In this document: in pieces, positions 1 through 10,211 of the stretch
How positions within the stretch are numbered: the first letter of the stretch is position 1
Layout of the letters: each line of letters starts with the position of its first letter
Translations under genes and position numbers: made by a program
Source of the DNA: Gammaproteobacteria bacterium
GTDB lineage: Bacteria; Pseudomonadota; Gammaproteobacteria; DSM-19610
DNA length: 64,000 bases
Assembly (NCBI GenBank): GCA_015494295.1
Contig: WGBO01000006.1
Location: 1 to 64,000, forward strand
Direction of reading: 5' to 3'
Notes under the pieces: model-generated
What the model was told of the DNA's origin: nothing
Seen by the model: only the letters and a program-made list of their open reading frames with translations
Databases searched by the model: none

Positions 1-97
1 CTAAAAGTAAAGGAAACCGAATGGTATTCCTGGACAAAATCCGCAACAATGCCTGTTGTTACTAACTCTTTGGTATCAAAATTAGACGGTAACGCTC

Positions 98-988
98 ATG
101 GACGAACTCAAGCGCATGGTGATCTTCGCTCGCGTAGTGGAAAGCCGCAGCTTTGCCGGCGCCGCGCGCCGGCTGGGTATTGCCCGCTCGGCGGTAAGCC
201 GCCACGTCAGCCTGCTGGAACAGTCCCTGGGCGTGCGGCTGCTGACGCGCACCACGCGCAAGCTCAACCTGACCGAAGCCGGCGAAACCTACTACCGCAG
301 TTGCGCGCGCATCCTTGCCGAAGCCGAACAGGCGCAACAACGCGTCAACCGCCTGAGGGACGAACCTTCCGGCACCCTGAGGGTCGCGGGACCGGTCGGG
401 TTTGCCGGACCGCTGGCGAGCATGATCCACGACTTCGCGCAGCGCCACCCGCGCCTGAACGTGGAGCTGCTGCTGGACGACCGGGTGGTGGACATGGTGA
501 AGGAAGGCATCGACCTCAGTGTGCGGGTCGGCTGGCTCGCCGACTCCAGCCTGGTCGCCCGGCGCCTGGGCGAGTCCCGGCGCCTGCTGTGCGCCTCGCC
601 GGAATACCTGGAACGCCACGGCCGCCCCACCGCGCCGGAACAGCTCAGCGATCATGAATGGATTATCTTCAGCCTGCTGCCGACGCCCTATCACTGGACC
701 TTCAGCCGCAACCGGCGCGAGTACCGCGTGCAGGCCGGCGGCCGGCTCAGGACCAACAGCGCCACCGTCCTGCACAAGCTGCTGCTGGAAGGCGCGGGCA
801 TCGGCGCGCTGTCGCGTTTCATGGTCCGCGACGATATCCGCGCCGGACGTCTGGAAGTGCTGTTACCGGACTACGACTGCGGCAGCGCCGGTGTGTGGGC
901 GGTGTGGCCCGAACGCCGCCTGCAACCCGCCCGCCTGGCCCTGTTCGTCGAACACCTGCAACAACACACCCCACACCACCTCGCCTGA
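98..988 (+). CDS. LysR family transcriptional regulator
   Basis: ORF 296 aa; N-terminal HTH 'MDELKRMVIFARVVESRSFAGAARRLGIARSAVSRHVSLLEQSLGVRLLTRTTRKLNLTEAG' typical of LysR. Confidence 0.95.
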   Translation: MDELKRMVIFARVVESRSFAGAARRLGIARSAVSRHVSLLEQSLGVRLLTRTTRKLNLTEAGETYYRSCARILAEAEQAQQRVNRLRDEPSGTLRVAGPVGFAGPLASMIHDFAQRHPRLNVELLLDDRVVDMVKEGIDLSVRVGWLADSSLVARRLGESRRLLCASPEYLERHGRPTAPEQLSDHEWIIFSLLPTPYHWTFSRNRREYRVQAGGRLRTNSATVLHKLLLEGAGIGALSRFMVRDDIRAGRLEVLLPDYDCGSAGVWAVWPERRLQPARLALFVEHLQQHTPHHLA

Positions 989-1010
989 ACCTTTCAATGG
1001 TTCAAGGGGC

Positions 1011-2591
1011 TCAGATTTCACGGGTGGCGAGGAAGCGGATGTCCGGGTGGCGCTCCATGGCGAGGTCGAGGTTGACTCGGGTAGGGGCGATGTAGACCAG
1101 TTCGCCGGCCTGGTCGAGGGCGAGGTTGTCGTAGGCCTTCTCACGGAAACGTTCGAGGATCTTAGGGTCGTCGCACTCGATCCAGCGCGCGGTGGCCACG
1201 GAAATGTTTTCGAACGCGCACTCGACCTTGTATTCGTCCTTCAGTCGCTGCGCCACCACCTCGAACTGCAGCACACCGACGGCGCCGAGGATCAGGTCGT
1301 TATTCTTCAGCGGCCTGAACAGTTGCGTGGCGCCTTCCTCGCTGAGCTGTTCCAGGCCCTTCTGCAAAGCCTTCATGCGCAGCGGATCCTTGAGCACCGC
1401 ACGCCGGAACAGTTCCGGCGCGAAATTGGGGATGCCGGTGTATTTGAGTTCCTCGCCCTGCGTGAACGTGTCGCCGATGCGGATGGTACCGTGGTTGTGG
1501 AGGCCGATGATGTCGCCGGGAAAGGCCTCTTCGACGTGGCCCCGGTCGGAGGCAAGGAAGGTCATGGCATTGGCCACCTGCACCTCGCGACCGATACGCA
1601 CGTGGCGCATTTTCATGCCGCGTTTGTAGCTGCCGGAGCACACCCGGAAGAAAGCGATGCGGTCGCGGTGCTGCGGGTCCATATTGGCCTGGATCTTGAA
1701 CACGAAGCCGGTGAGTTTTTCCTCGGTCGGCTCGACGCTGCGGGTGGTAGTCTCGCGCGGCTGGGGCGGCGGCGCGTACTCGACGAAATAGTCCAGCAAC
1801 TCCTGTACACCGAAGTTGTTGATGGCAGAACCGAAAAACACAGGGCTCAGTTCGCCGCGCAGGTAGGCGTCCTTGTCGAAACTGTGGCTGGCGCCCTGAA
1901 CCAGCTCGATCTCCTCGCGCAGTTCCTCTGCCTGGGTGCCCAGCACCTCGTCGAGCTGCGGGTTGTCGAGCCCCTCGATAACAGTCACGTCGCGCTTCTT
2001 GCTGTTGTCGCCAGCCTGGTACAGGTACACCCTGTCCTGCTCGATGTGATAGACGCCGCGAAAACGCTTGCCCATGCCGATCGGCCAGGTGATGGGCGCG
2101 CACTTGATGTCGAGCACGCTCTCCACCTCGTCCATCAGGTCGATGGCGTCACGTCCCTCGCGATCGAGCTTGTTGATGAAGGTGAAGGTCGGCGTGGTGC
2201 GCAGGCGGCACACTTCCATCAGCTTGATGGTGCGCTGCTCCACGCCCTTGGCCACATCGATGACCATCAGCGCCGAGTCCACCGCGGTCAGGGTACGGTA
2301 GGTGTCCTCGGAAAAGTCTTCATGGCCCGGTGTGTCGAGCAGATTGACCATGGCGTCCTTGTAGGGGAACTGCATGACCGATGAGGTCACGGAAATGCCG
2401 CGCTCCTTTTCCATGGCCATCCAGTCGGAGGTGGCGTGGCGCGCCGCCTTGCGCCCCTTCACGGTACCGGCAAGCTGGATCGCGCCGCCGAACAGCAGCA
2501 ATTTCTCGGTCAGCGTGGTCTTGCCCGCGTCCGGGTGGGAGATGATGGCGAATGTACGGCGCCGGGCCGCTTCGTCGGTGATCGAACTCAT
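1011..2591 (-). CDS. prfC: Peptide chain release factor 3
   Basis: 526 aa; GTPase motifs '[31 protein letters not shown]', '[16 protein letters not shown]', 'NKLDREGRD'. Confidence 0.97.
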   Translation of the reverse strand: MSSITDEAARRRTFAIISHPDAGKTTLTEKLLLFGGAIQLAGTVKGRKAARHATSDWMAMEKERGISVTSSVMQFPYKDAMVNLLDTPGHEDFSEDTYRTLTAVDSALMVIDVAKGVEQRTIKLMEVCRLRTTPTFTFINKLDREGRDAIDLMDEVESVLDIKCAPITWPIGMGKRFRGVYHIEQDRVYLYQAGDNSKKRDVTVIEGLDNPQLDEVLGTQAEELREEIELVQGASHSFDKDAYLRGELSPVFFGSAINNFGVQELLDYFVEYAPPPQPRETTTRSVEPTEEKLTGFVFKIQANMDPQHRDRIAFFRVCSGSYKRGMKMRHVRIGREVQVANAMTFLASDRGHVEEAFPGDIIGLHNHGTIRIGDTFTQGEELKYTGIPNFAPELFRRAVLKDPLRMKALQKGLEQLSEEGATQLFRPLKNNDLILGAVGVLQFEVVAQRLKDEYKVECAFENISVATARWIECDDPKILERFREKAYDNLALDQAGELVYIAPTRVNLDLAMERHPDIRFLATREI

Positions 2592-2650
2592 GGTTACGGA
2601 GACTTACCCGTCAGGAAAATCAGGCATTATAGCATGCCGGTGCAAGCTCC

Positions 2651-4567
2651 CTAGAAAGCGACCAGGCCCAGCGCCTTGCGCTGGATCAGCAACAGGTCTC
2701 CCAGGGTGAACCGCCCGTCCGAGGCGGGAATGCCATTGATCAGCGGCGCGGTGTCGGCGTGCGACAGTTCCACCGCGCTCGGCGTTCGCTGCCCCAGCAG
2801 AATCTGCTGCGCCAGCAGTACGTCACGCACGTCGACGAAGCCGTCCACGTTGATGTCGCCGTCGCCGATCAGCGGGTAACTGGCGGGGTCGACGGGATCC
2901 TTGCCGGCCGCCACTTCGGCGCCGTCGCCGAAACCGTCACCGTCAGTATCCAGGGCCAGCGGATCGGTGCCGTGGGTGGCGAGCTCGGCGCCATCGGAAA
3001 GACCGTCGCCGTCGGTGTCCGCCAGCGTCGGATCCGTGTCGAGACCCGGCGTCCAGGTGGTGGCGTCGCCGTCGTAGGCGACCTCGGCATAGTCGTCGAG
3101 ACCGTCACCGTCGGTATCGACGAGCACCGTGCTGGTTCCGATCGACAGCTCGAAATCGTCAGACAGTCCGTCGTTGTCATCGTCGGCGTCGCAGGCGTCA
3201 CCGGCCAGGTCGCCGTCGGTATCGAGCTGGTCCGGGTTGGCCACCAGCGGGCAGTTGTCGACCTCGTCGCACACACCATCGCCATCCACGTCATCGCAGG
3301 CCAGCAGCAACAGCGGCTCCTGGATCCCGTCGGGGTCGTCGGCGCAGTGGCCGTCGGCGCTGTTGGCGCAGGGCGTGGTATCGGACATCGCCAGCAACGC
3401 GGCCTTGACCGTGGCCGGCGAGGCGCCGGGGTTGGTGGCAAGATACAGGGCGGCGGCGCCAGCGACGTGGGGGGAAGCCATGCTGGTGCCGCTCTTGTAA
3501 CCGGTGCCACCGCCGGGAACAGTGGAAAGGATCTGTACGCCCGGCGCCATGATATCCACCCCCGAGCCATAGTTGCTGAAACACGCGAAGCTGTCGTCCT
3601 GGTTCTCTACACAGGAACCGAAATTGAGCGACAGCGTCCCCTTGCCTCCTGGCAAACCATCAAAGTCCGCTAGAGCAGAAACCGTGATGACATCCGGGTG
3701 CCCCGCCGGATAGACCTGTGACACGTCTGTTGCACTGTTACCGGCGGCAACCGTGAAGGTGACGCCGGCGGCAACCGCATTGGCAATAGCGTCATCCAGT
3801 GACTGCGACGCGGTGCTGGTGGAAAGACTGAGGTTCGCCACCTCGATCTCTGCCGCGTTGGCGGCCACGTAATCGATACCGGCGAGCACCTGGCTCAGGG
3901 AACCGCTGCCATCGTCTTCGAGCACCTTCACCGCCCAGATGCGCGCGCCCGGCGCCACGCCGACCACGCCGATGTTGTTGTCCAGGGCAGCCGCAATGCC
4001 CGAAACATGCGTGCCATGGCCGTTGCCATCGTTGGCGCCGGCGTCGTTTTCGACACAGGCATAATTGAAAAAGCCCTGTTGCTGGCAATAGGCATAGCGA
4101 AAAATGTTGAGGTCCGGATGCGTAAGGTCGGCGCCGGTATCGAGAATGGCAATATCGGCATCGACCCGGGTATCGACATTGTCGATGGCGGCTGTCGGGT
4201 CGGCGTCGGCGTTGACGCGGTTGACGCCCGTTGGCAGGGTCTGCGCCGCCAGTGACACTACCCTGTCTGGCTCGACGTAGGCCACGTCCGGGTCGAGCCT
4301 GAGCAGGCGCAGCATGGACGCCGGGATGCGCATGGCCGAACCGCGCAGGGCGTGACGATAGTTGAAACGGGCACTGATACCGAAGCGCGCCGACAACCTG
4401 CGAATCATCCGGTCGGGATCGACGCCGGGACGATAGACGACAATGTACTGGTCGGGAATCACGGATCCGGGAGCGGGCAACGCCGCGCGCAGCGGGAGGC
4501 TCCACGGCATCAACGTCACCATCAGGCCAAGCAAAAGGGCCGGAACCCGTCTTGTTGTTGTTTTCAT
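2651..4567 (-). CDS. Secreted S8 (subtilisin-like) serine peptidase with thrombospondin-type-3-like Ca repeats and dockerin-like C-terminus
   Basis: ORF open to 4639; likely start ATG at 4567 (MKTTTRRVPALLLGLMVTLMPWSLPLRA signal peptide). Triad motifs 'AILDTGADLTHPDL', 'GHGTHVSGIAA', 'GTSMASPHVAGAAAL'; DxDxDGxxD repeats; 'GDINVDGFVDVRDVLLAQQILLG' plus a second copy. Confidence 0.92.
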   Translation of the reverse strand: MKTTTRRVPALLLGLMVTLMPWSLPLRAALPAPGSVIPDQYIVVYRPGVDPDRMIRRLSARFGISARFNYRHALRGSAMRIPASMLRLLRLDPDVAYVEPDRVVSLAAQTLPTGVNRVNADADPTAAIDNVDTRVDADIAILDTGADLTHPDLNIFRYAYCQQQGFFNYACVENDAGANDGNGHGTHVSGIAAALDNNIGVVGVAPGARIWAVKVLEDDGSGSLSQVLAGIDYVAANAAEIEVANLSLSTSTASQSLDDAIANAVAAGVTFTVAAGNSATDVSQVYPAGHPDVITVSALADFDGLPGGKGTLSLNFGSCVENQDDSFACFSNYGSGVDIMAPGVQILSTVPGGGTGYKSGTSMASPHVAGAAALYLATNPGASPATVKAALLAMSDTTPCANSADGHCADDPDGIQEPLLLLACDDVDGDGVCDEVDNCPLVANPDQLDTDGDLAGDACDADDDNDGLSDDFELSIGTSTVLVDTDGDGLDDYAEVAYDGDATTWTPGLDTDPTLADTDGDGLSDGAELATHGTDPLALDTDGDGFGDGAEVAAGKDPVDPASYPLIGDGDINVDGFVDVRDVLLAQQILLGQRTPSAVELSHADTAPLINGIPASDGRFTLGDLLLIQRKALGLVAF

Positions 4568-4719
4568 GCCGCGCAACCTGGCTACCCGTCGTGCAACTCT
4601 GGAAGGGCCATTCTGACGTGGCCTTTCGACTGCCGCCATTCACTATACACCCGCGCCGCCAGAGATTCGACACAGCCGTCTGTCGAGTAAACTTCAGTCC
4701 ATGAATCAGGGTGTTGTAT

Positions 4720-5193
4720 TCAGTCCGAAGACAGGTCCAGGGCCAGGATCAGGGCGTCCTCGCGGCCGCCACGCGCCGGATAGTAGTTGGCGCGCCGCCC
4801 GATTTCGTTGAAACCGATGGACGCGTACAGGTGGATGGCCGTTGTATTGGAGGGACGAACCTCCAGCATCAGGGTATCGGCGTTGTGCCTGCGCGCCAGG
4901 CGGATGAAATTTTCCAGCATGCGCCGGCCGATGCCCTGCCCCTGCGACTCCGGGCGCACCGTCAGGTTGAGGATGTGCGATTCGCCGGCGGCCACGCTCA
5001 TCACGCCGTAGCCCACCAGTTCGTCGTCGTGCTCGCAGCACCAGCAGCAATAACCGACCCGCAGGCAGTCGCGGAAAATACCTTCGCTCCAGGGAAACTC
5101 GTAGGCGCGCGGTTCGATCTCCATGACCCGGGCGAGGTCGTCCACGGTCATCGGCCGCAAGCACTCCGCCGCGCCGGATAGTACCGCGCTCAT
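4720..5193 (-). CDS. rimI: Ribosomal-protein-alanine N-acetyltransferase (GNAT)
   Basis: 'LTVRPESQGQGIGRRMLENFI' acetyl-CoA motif; 'NTTAIHLYASIGFNEIGRRANYYP'; ATGA overlap with the upstream UDG. Confidence 0.9.
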   Translation of the reverse strand: MSAVLSGAAECLRPMTVDDLARVMEIEPRAYEFPWSEGIFRDCLRVGYCCWCCEHDDELVGYGVMSVAAGESHILNLTVRPESQGQGIGRRMLENFIRLARRHNADTLMLEVRPSNTTAIHLYASIGFNEIGRRANYYPARGGREDALILALDLSSD

Positions 5194-6032
5194 GGAGCGC
5201 CCTCGCGCGCCACGCGCATGGCGAGCTGCAGGTCCTGCCACGCCTTGCCCTTCTCGGCCGGAGCGCGCAGCAGGTAAGCAGGATGGTAAGTGGCGATCAG
5301 TGGAATGCCGGTATCGCGGAACCGGTGCACGCGGCCGCGCAGCTTGCCGATCGGCGTGTCACAGCGCAACAGGTTCTGCGCCGCGATGCGTCCCACGGCC
5401 AGGATCAGCTTCGGCCGGATCAGGGCGATCTGCCGCATCAGGAAAGGCTCGCATTGCAGCACTTCCTCGGGACGCGGGTCGCGGTTGTTGGGCGGGCGGC
5501 ACTTGAGGATGTTGGCGATATACACCTCCTGCCGCTTCAGGCCGCAGGCGTTGAGCATGGCGTTGAGCAATTGCCCGGCGGAACCGACGAAGGGTTCGCC
5601 CTGGCGGTCCTCGTCGGCGCCCGGCGCCTCGCCGACCACCAGCCAGTCGGCATCGGTGTTGCCGACCCCGAACACCGTCCGGGTACGGCTGCGATGCAGC
5701 TCGCAGGCGGTACAGGCCTCGACGCGGGCGCGCAGCGCCTCCCAGTCCAGGCCGGCCACATCGTCCGCGCGCGGACCGGGGGACGGCAGATCCGCCGATG
5801 CCGCCTCCGGGACCGACGGCGCAACGGGGCCACCCCGTGGCGGGGGAGACGCGGCGGCTGCCGGCGCGCCAGTCACGGGAGGCGGAACATCCTGCGCTGC
5901 GGCGATTTCGTCCCTGGGCGCGGCATCGTCCGCCCGCTGCGGATCGTGCTTCAGGCGCCAGCGCAGAATGCCCATGGCGTCGAGGTATTGCTGCTGCCGT
6001 TCCTCCCGCGCTGTGCCGCCCTGACCGCCCAT
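5190..6032 (-). CDS. Uracil-DNA glycosylase (family 4 type)
   Basis: '[29 protein letters not shown]', '[20 protein letters not shown]', '[19 protein letters not shown]'; Cys residues typical of FeS UDGs. Confidence 0.92.
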   Translation of the reverse strand: MGGQGGTAREERQQQYLDAMGILRWRLKHDPQRADDAAPRDEIAAAQDVPPPVTGAPAAAASPPPRGGPVAPSVPEAASADLPSPGPRADDVAGLDWEALRARVEACTACELHRSRTRTVFGVGNTDADWLVVGEAPGADEDRQGEPFVGSAGQLLNAMLNACGLKRQEVYIANILKCRPPNNRDPRPEEVLQCEPFLMRQIALIRPKLILAVGRIAAQNLLRCDTPIGKLRGRVHRFRDTGIPLIATYHPAYLLRAPAEKGKAWQDLQLAMRVAREGAP

Positions 6033-6036
6033 GGCT

Positions 6037-7584
6037 TCAGACCTCGGCCCGTTGCGGGTGCTCGCGCCCTTCCGGTTCGATGATCTTGTTCAGCGCGTTG
6101 ACATAGGCGCGCGCCGAGGCGATCACGATATCGGTATCCGCGCCCAGCCCGTTGACGATGCGGCCGCCCTTCTCCAGCCGCACCGTGACCTCGCCCTGCG
6201 CGTCGGTACCGCTGGTGATGTTGTTCACCGAGTACAGCAACAACTCGGTGCCGCTGTCGACAATCGACTCGATGGCCTTGAAGGCGGCGTCGACCGGACC
6301 GCTGCCGGCGGCGCTGGCGCGCACTTCCTCGCCGTTGATATTCAGCGTCACGTCCGCGTTGGGCGTCTCGCCGGTTTCGGAACACACCCGCAGCGCGACC
6401 AGCTTGAACTGTTCGTTCCCGGCTTCCTGATTGGCCTCGGTCACCAGCGCCTGCAGGTCCTCGTCGTAGATCTCGTGCTTCTTGTCGGCCAGTTCCTTGA
6501 AGCGCGCGAATGCCTCGTTGAGCGCCTCCTCCGACTCGAAATGAATGCCGAGTTCCTCCAGCCGGGTACGGAAGGCGTTGCGCCCCGAGTGTTTGCCGAG
6601 CACGATACGGTTGGCCGCCCAGCCCACGTCCTGGGCGCGCATGATCTCGTAGGTCTCGCGGCTCTTGAGCACGCCGTCCTGGTGAATGCCGGATTCGTGC
6701 GCGAACGCGTTGGCGCCGACAATGGCCTTGTTGGGCTGTACCGCGAAACCGGTGATGCTCGACACCAGGCGCGAACAGGTCATGATCTCCGGGGTTTCCA
6801 GGCGGGTGTCGCAGCTGAACACGTCGCGACGGGTACGCACCGCCATCACTACTTCCTCCAGCGCCGCGTTGCCGGCGCGCTCGCCCAGACCGTTGATGGT
6901 GCACTCCACCTGGCGCGCGCCATTGAGCACGGCGGACAGGGAATTGGCCACCGCCAGGCCCAGGTCATTGTGGCAATGCACGGAAAATATCGCCTTGTCG
7001 GAGTTCGGCACCCGCTCGATCAGCTGGCGGATCAGGTCGCCGAACTGGTGCGGCAGGTTGTAACCCACCGTATCGGGGATGTTCACCGTGGTGGCACCCG
7101 CGTCGATCACCGCCTCCAGCACCCGGCACAGAAAATCCAGCTCGGAACGGCCCGCGTCCTCCGGCGAGAACTCGATATTGTCGGTGTAGCGGCCGGCGCG
7201 CTTGACCGCCTTCACGGCCTGTTCGATGACCTGCTCCGGCTCCATGCGCAGTTTCATCTTCATGTGGATCGGCGACGTGGCGATGAAGGTATGGATGCGC
7301 CCCGAGGCCGCATCGGCCAGCGCCTCGCCGGCCCGGTCGATGTCCTTGTCCAGCGCCCGCGCCAGACCGCACACCGTGGACTCCTTCACCGCGCGGGCCA
7401 CCGCCTGAACCGACTCGAAATCCCCCGGGCTGGCGATCGGGAAACCAGCCTCGATGACGTCGACGCGCAGACGTTCCAGCGCCTTGGCGATACGCACTTT
7501 CTCGTCTTTGGTCATGGATGCGCCGGGGCTCTGCTCGCCGTCGCGCAAGGTCGTGTCAAAAATGATTAACTGATCGCTGCTCAT
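6037..7584 (-). CDS. leuA: 2-isopropylmalate synthase
   Basis: '[36 protein letters not shown]'; '[46 protein letters not shown]'. ATG at 7584 preferred over upstream ORF start 7629. Confidence 0.96.
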   Translation of the reverse strand: MSSDQLIIFDTTLRDGEQSPGASMTKDEKVRIAKALERLRVDVIEAGFPIASPGDFESVQAVARAVKESTVCGLARALDKDIDRAGEALADAASGRIHTFIATSPIHMKMKLRMEPEQVIEQAVKAVKRAGRYTDNIEFSPEDAGRSELDFLCRVLEAVIDAGATTVNIPDTVGYNLPHQFGDLIRQLIERVPNSDKAIFSVHCHNDLGLAVANSLSAVLNGARQVECTINGLGERAGNAALEEVVMAVRTRRDVFSCDTRLETPEIMTCSRLVSSITGFAVQPNKAIVGANAFAHESGIHQDGVLKSRETYEIMRAQDVGWAANRIVLGKHSGRNAFRTRLEELGIHFESEEALNEAFARFKELADKKHEIYDEDLQALVTEANQEAGNEQFKLVALRVCSETGETPNADVTLNINGEEVRASAAGSGPVDAAFKAIESIVDSGTELLLYSVNNITSGTDAQGEVTVRLEKGGRIVNGLGADTDIVIASARAYVNALNKIIEPEGREHPQRAEV

Positions 7585-7706
7585 GTTCTGCTCCAGCGCG
7601 GCCCGCGCCGCGTCACGCGCTCGCAGCATACCAAAAGGGGCGCCGCTTGCGCATCAAATTCATCTGTATTTTCGGGGTGTTGCGTTTGGCCTCGCCAGGC
7701 AGAGTA

Positions 7707-7802
7707 TCAGCCGCGCAGCGGCAGCAGTCGGACGAGCAGCAACAGACCGCGCGGATGGCGGACCGGGAGGGAAAGCGTCGAATTGTCGCGAAGCTGTGTC
7801 AT
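7707..7802 (-). CDS. Putative leuA leader (attenuation) peptide, 31 aa: MTQLRDNSTLSLPVRHPRGLLLLVRLLPLRG
   Basis: Small ORF upstream of leuA on the same strand with a Leu-rich run (LLLLVRLLPL) followed by TGA. Similar in layout to E. coli LeuL (GLLLLN...). No strong Shine-Dalgarno. Confidence 0.65.
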   Translation of the reverse strand: MTQLRDNSTLSLPVRHPRGLLLLVRLLPLRG

Positions 7803-7830
7803 GCCGTGTCTGTCGTCAAATGGAGGGAAA

Positions 7831-7859
7831 ACTATAGGCAAAGCGCGCCGCGACTGCAA
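7831..7859 (-). promoter_or_regulatory. Putative sigma70 promoter for the leuA leader transcript
   Basis: Minus strand TTGCAG-17 bp-TATAGT, about 28 nt upstream of the leader peptide ATG. Confidence 0.45.
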
Positions 7860-7872
7860 TCCCTTTCGGCGC

Positions 7873-8370
7873 TCAGGCCTCGCGCCACAGCGCCGGATAC
7901 TCGTAGTGGGACACCCGGCCGCTGTCGGCGTGCACCGCCCGCCAGTCATCCAGTTCAAAGCGGATCACAGCCATGGCGCAGGTCGGCATATCCACCGACT
8001 CACCGGTGAGCAGGTGGTGCAACACGCTGATACCCGGGTTGTGCGCCACCACCGCCACCCGCCGCCAGGCCGCGTCGACACGCTGGATCTCGGCCAGCAA
8101 CGCGTCGGCCTCGGCCAGGTAGAACGTGCTGATTTCGCGCACCTCGGGCCCGGGCGGCGCGAACGCCCGCACCAGGCGCCGGGTGGTTTCACGCGCGCGG
8201 TGCGCGCTGCTGGTCAACACCAGGTCGGGCGCCAGCCCCAGCTCTGCCAGCCGCCGGCCTGCCTGCAAGGCATCCGCCTCGCCCCGCGCATTGAGCCCGC
8301 GCCTGAAATCCCCCACGCCATAATCAGCGTGCGAGGACTTGGCATGACGAATCAGAACAAGCTCCAGCAT
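7873..8370 (-). CDS. Histidine phosphatase (SixA-like)
   Basis: 'MLELVLIRHAKSSHADYG' RHG motif; '...RVAVVAHNPGISVLHHLLTGE'. Start at ATG 8370. Confidence 0.88.
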   Translation of the reverse strand: MLELVLIRHAKSSHADYGVGDFRRGLNARGEADALQAGRRLAELGLAPDLVLTSSAHRARETTRRLVRAFAPPGPEVREISTFYLAEADALLAEIQRVDAAWRRVAVVAHNPGISVLHHLLTGESVDMPTCAMAVIRFELDDWRAVHADSGRVSHYEYPALWREA

Positions 8371-8405
8371 GCCCCCAGTATATAACCGGGCAACCGAGCT
8401 GTAGC

Positions 8406-8954
8406 TCAGGGTTTGCGGCGGGCGATGCCGGCCAGGCCCAGCAGGCCGGAGCCGAACAGCCACAGGGCCGCGGGGACGGGAACCGGCGTCGTCAGGGAAT
8501 ACTGAACCCAGGAGCCGCCGACAATATTGTTGAAGAAATTGTCGTCACCCGCGTCGATGAGGGTACCCACCGAGCTGAAGTAGCCGTAGCTGCCAAACTC
8601 GGCCAGGTAATGGAAACCGGTGAAGGATCCGTCGGTGAACGTCAGTTTTGGCGCTCCACCAGCGCCGTAGTCGACGTCGTCCATCTGGGTGAAACTCTGT
8701 GAACCAAGCGAAAACGACAGGCTGTTGCCACTGGCGGCATCGAAAAACACGGTCTCGTTGCCGCTACCGGTGAGCAGGCTGTCATCGAACGTTCCGGTGA
8801 CGGTAATCGTATCACCGGCGCTCACGCCAAAGCCGTTGCCCGCGTCCGCGGAGGTGATATCACCGCTCAACACGAAGTCGACAAGCGCCGACTGCGCCAT
8901 GCCCGCATACAGCGCCAGCACGGGGGCCAGCCATACAATATTCAGTTTCTTCAC
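8406..8954 (-). CDS. PEP-CTERM (VPxPA variant) sorting-signal protein
   Basis: C-terminus 'VPVPAALWLFGSGLLGLAGIARRKP' (VPxPA + TM + basic tail) and N-terminal signal peptide. GTG start 8954 preceded by GGAGG. Confidence 0.85.
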   Translation of the reverse strand: MKKLNIVWLAPVLALYAGMAQSALVDFVLSGDITSADAGNGFGVSAGDTITVTGTFDDSLLTGSGNETVFFDAASGNSLSFSLGSQSFTQMDDVDYGAGGAPKLTFTDGSFTGFHYLAEFGSYGYFSSVGTLIDAGDDNFFNNIVGGSWVQYSLTTPVPVPAALWLFGSGLLGLAGIARRKP

Positions 8955-9021
8955 CTTATCCTCCAACGACACCCTTTATGTGCTCTTGTGGATGTCTATC
9001 CTGTTGTTGTTCACCGCCTGA

Positions 9022-10128
9022 TCAGGGGTGCACATGGTCCGCGGAAAACACACCGAGCTGAGCCCCGTTGCTTACCGCGCCGGAAACATTCTCCGCACCG
9101 CTGAAAAAACTCCCGGTAAAACGCCTGTCACCCTCGCCACCGGCGAAATTCACGCCGTCCACGTGACCGTCGGCCACGAAACCGTTAAAGCCGTTCTCAG
9201 TCGCGAACGTACCCCTCACCGTCCGTTCGCCCAGGTCGAACTCCATGGTGACGGACGAGCCGTAATCGATAACCGTACCCTGGTACACGGCTGTCACATT
9301 GCCCGCGGCAAACTGTTCCATCTGTTCGATGGTCGCAGTCTGCCCATAGGCAAAAAACCCGCCTCTCGACGAGAAATCGAACTGGACAACCGGCGCGATG
9401 CCGTCGTTGATCCGCGTGCGGGTGTTCGTCGTGTCATTCCAGGCGCCGGTATCCACCGCAGTGAAATCGTACTGTTTTTCAATCCTGGATTGCCTCTCGG
9501 TGGAAACGATGGCATCGCTGCCGTCGGCCTGGCGCACAGCCTCGCGGGTACGTTCCACACCGGAGAAATAGACGCTTCCACCATCCATCTGCACCGAGTC
9601 GACATCGGGAAAGTCAGGATTACCCGTATCGTAGACTCGGAAACGCGCGGTCTGATTGCCGGAATCGACCTCCGCCGCGTAAAACTGGTCGGTTCCCGGC
9701 GCGGTTTCAAGATCGAAGCGCGCCAGCACCGGCCCGTTGGCGTTGCTGTTCGAAAGGTCGAAACCCTCGGGCACGGATTCCGCCTGATACCGCCCTTCGC
9801 CCTCGGGGTTGTTCGCGTAGGTCGCATAACCACAGGAGGCGCCCGCGTCACAGAAACCCGCAATCTCGACCGGCGGTTCGGTCGGGTTGGTCTCCTCGGT
9901 CAACACCCGTGGCTCGAATTCTTCCGCTTCCCCCGGACGCGCGTTGTTGTCGACGTCCGGCGCAAGCGGCTGGCGGTACGGTTCACCACCGGCAGCCGGG
10001 CTGAGCACCGCCCAGCGGCCCCACTTGTACGCGGAATCCTCCTCCTTCTGCTTTGCAGCCTGCGCGGCCGCACTGACTCCCAGCGCCAGCGCAATGCCCG
10101 CCACAACGAGTGTTCTTGTGGTGTTCAT
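9022..10128 (-). CDS. Secreted protein with C-terminal TbpB-like beta-barrel domain (candidate Slam/type XI secretion cargo)
   Basis: Signal peptide 'MNTTRTLVVAGIALALGVSAAAQAA'; C-terminal pattern 'VTMEFDLGERTVRGTF...GHVDGVNFAGGEGDRRFTGSFFSGAENVSGAV' resembles TbpB-B/D barrel strands (GxFFGxxAxxVxG). Confidence 0.65.
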   Translation of the reverse strand: MNTTRTLVVAGIALALGVSAAAQAAKQKEEDSAYKWGRWAVLSPAAGGEPYRQPLAPDVDNNARPGEAEEFEPRVLTEETNPTEPPVEIAGFCDAGASCGYATYANNPEGEGRYQAESVPEGFDLSNSNANGPVLARFDLETAPGTDQFYAAEVDSGNQTARFRVYDTGNPDFPDVDSVQMDGGSVYFSGVERTREAVRQADGSDAIVSTERQSRIEKQYDFTAVDTGAWNDTTNTRTRINDGIAPVVQFDFSSRGGFFAYGQTATIEQMEQFAAGNVTAVYQGTVIDYGSSVTMEFDLGERTVRGTFATENGFNGFVADGHVDGVNFAGGEGDRRFTGSFFSGAENVSGAVSNGAQLGVFSADHVHP

Positions 10129-10183
10129 TCCTGAGTATCCCCCCGAGTCCTTAAACAGCGTTTCCAGGTACAACATGTCAATT

Positions 10184-10199
10184 TGGCAACTTACTTGCA
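10184..10199 (+). promoter_or_regulatory. sigma54-like -24/-12 element (plus orientation)
   Basis: TGGCAACTTACTTGCA matches TGGCACN5TTGCA at 10/11 fixed positions, GG-N10-GC spacing. Confidence 0.3.
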
Positions 10200-10211
10200 A
10201 CCTTTATGCCG
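10196..10211 (-). promoter_or_regulatory. sigma54-like -24/-12 element upstream of candidate cargo gene
   Basis: Minus strand CGGCATAAAGGTTGCA matches TGGCACN5TTGCA at 9/11 fixed positions with GG-N10-GC spacing, 68 bp upstream of the ATG. Confidence 0.4.

Noticed and set aside
519-2384. 621-aa plus-strand ORF antisense to prfC
   Set aside because: Overlaps clearly recognisable PrfC; composition typical of GC-rich shadow frames.
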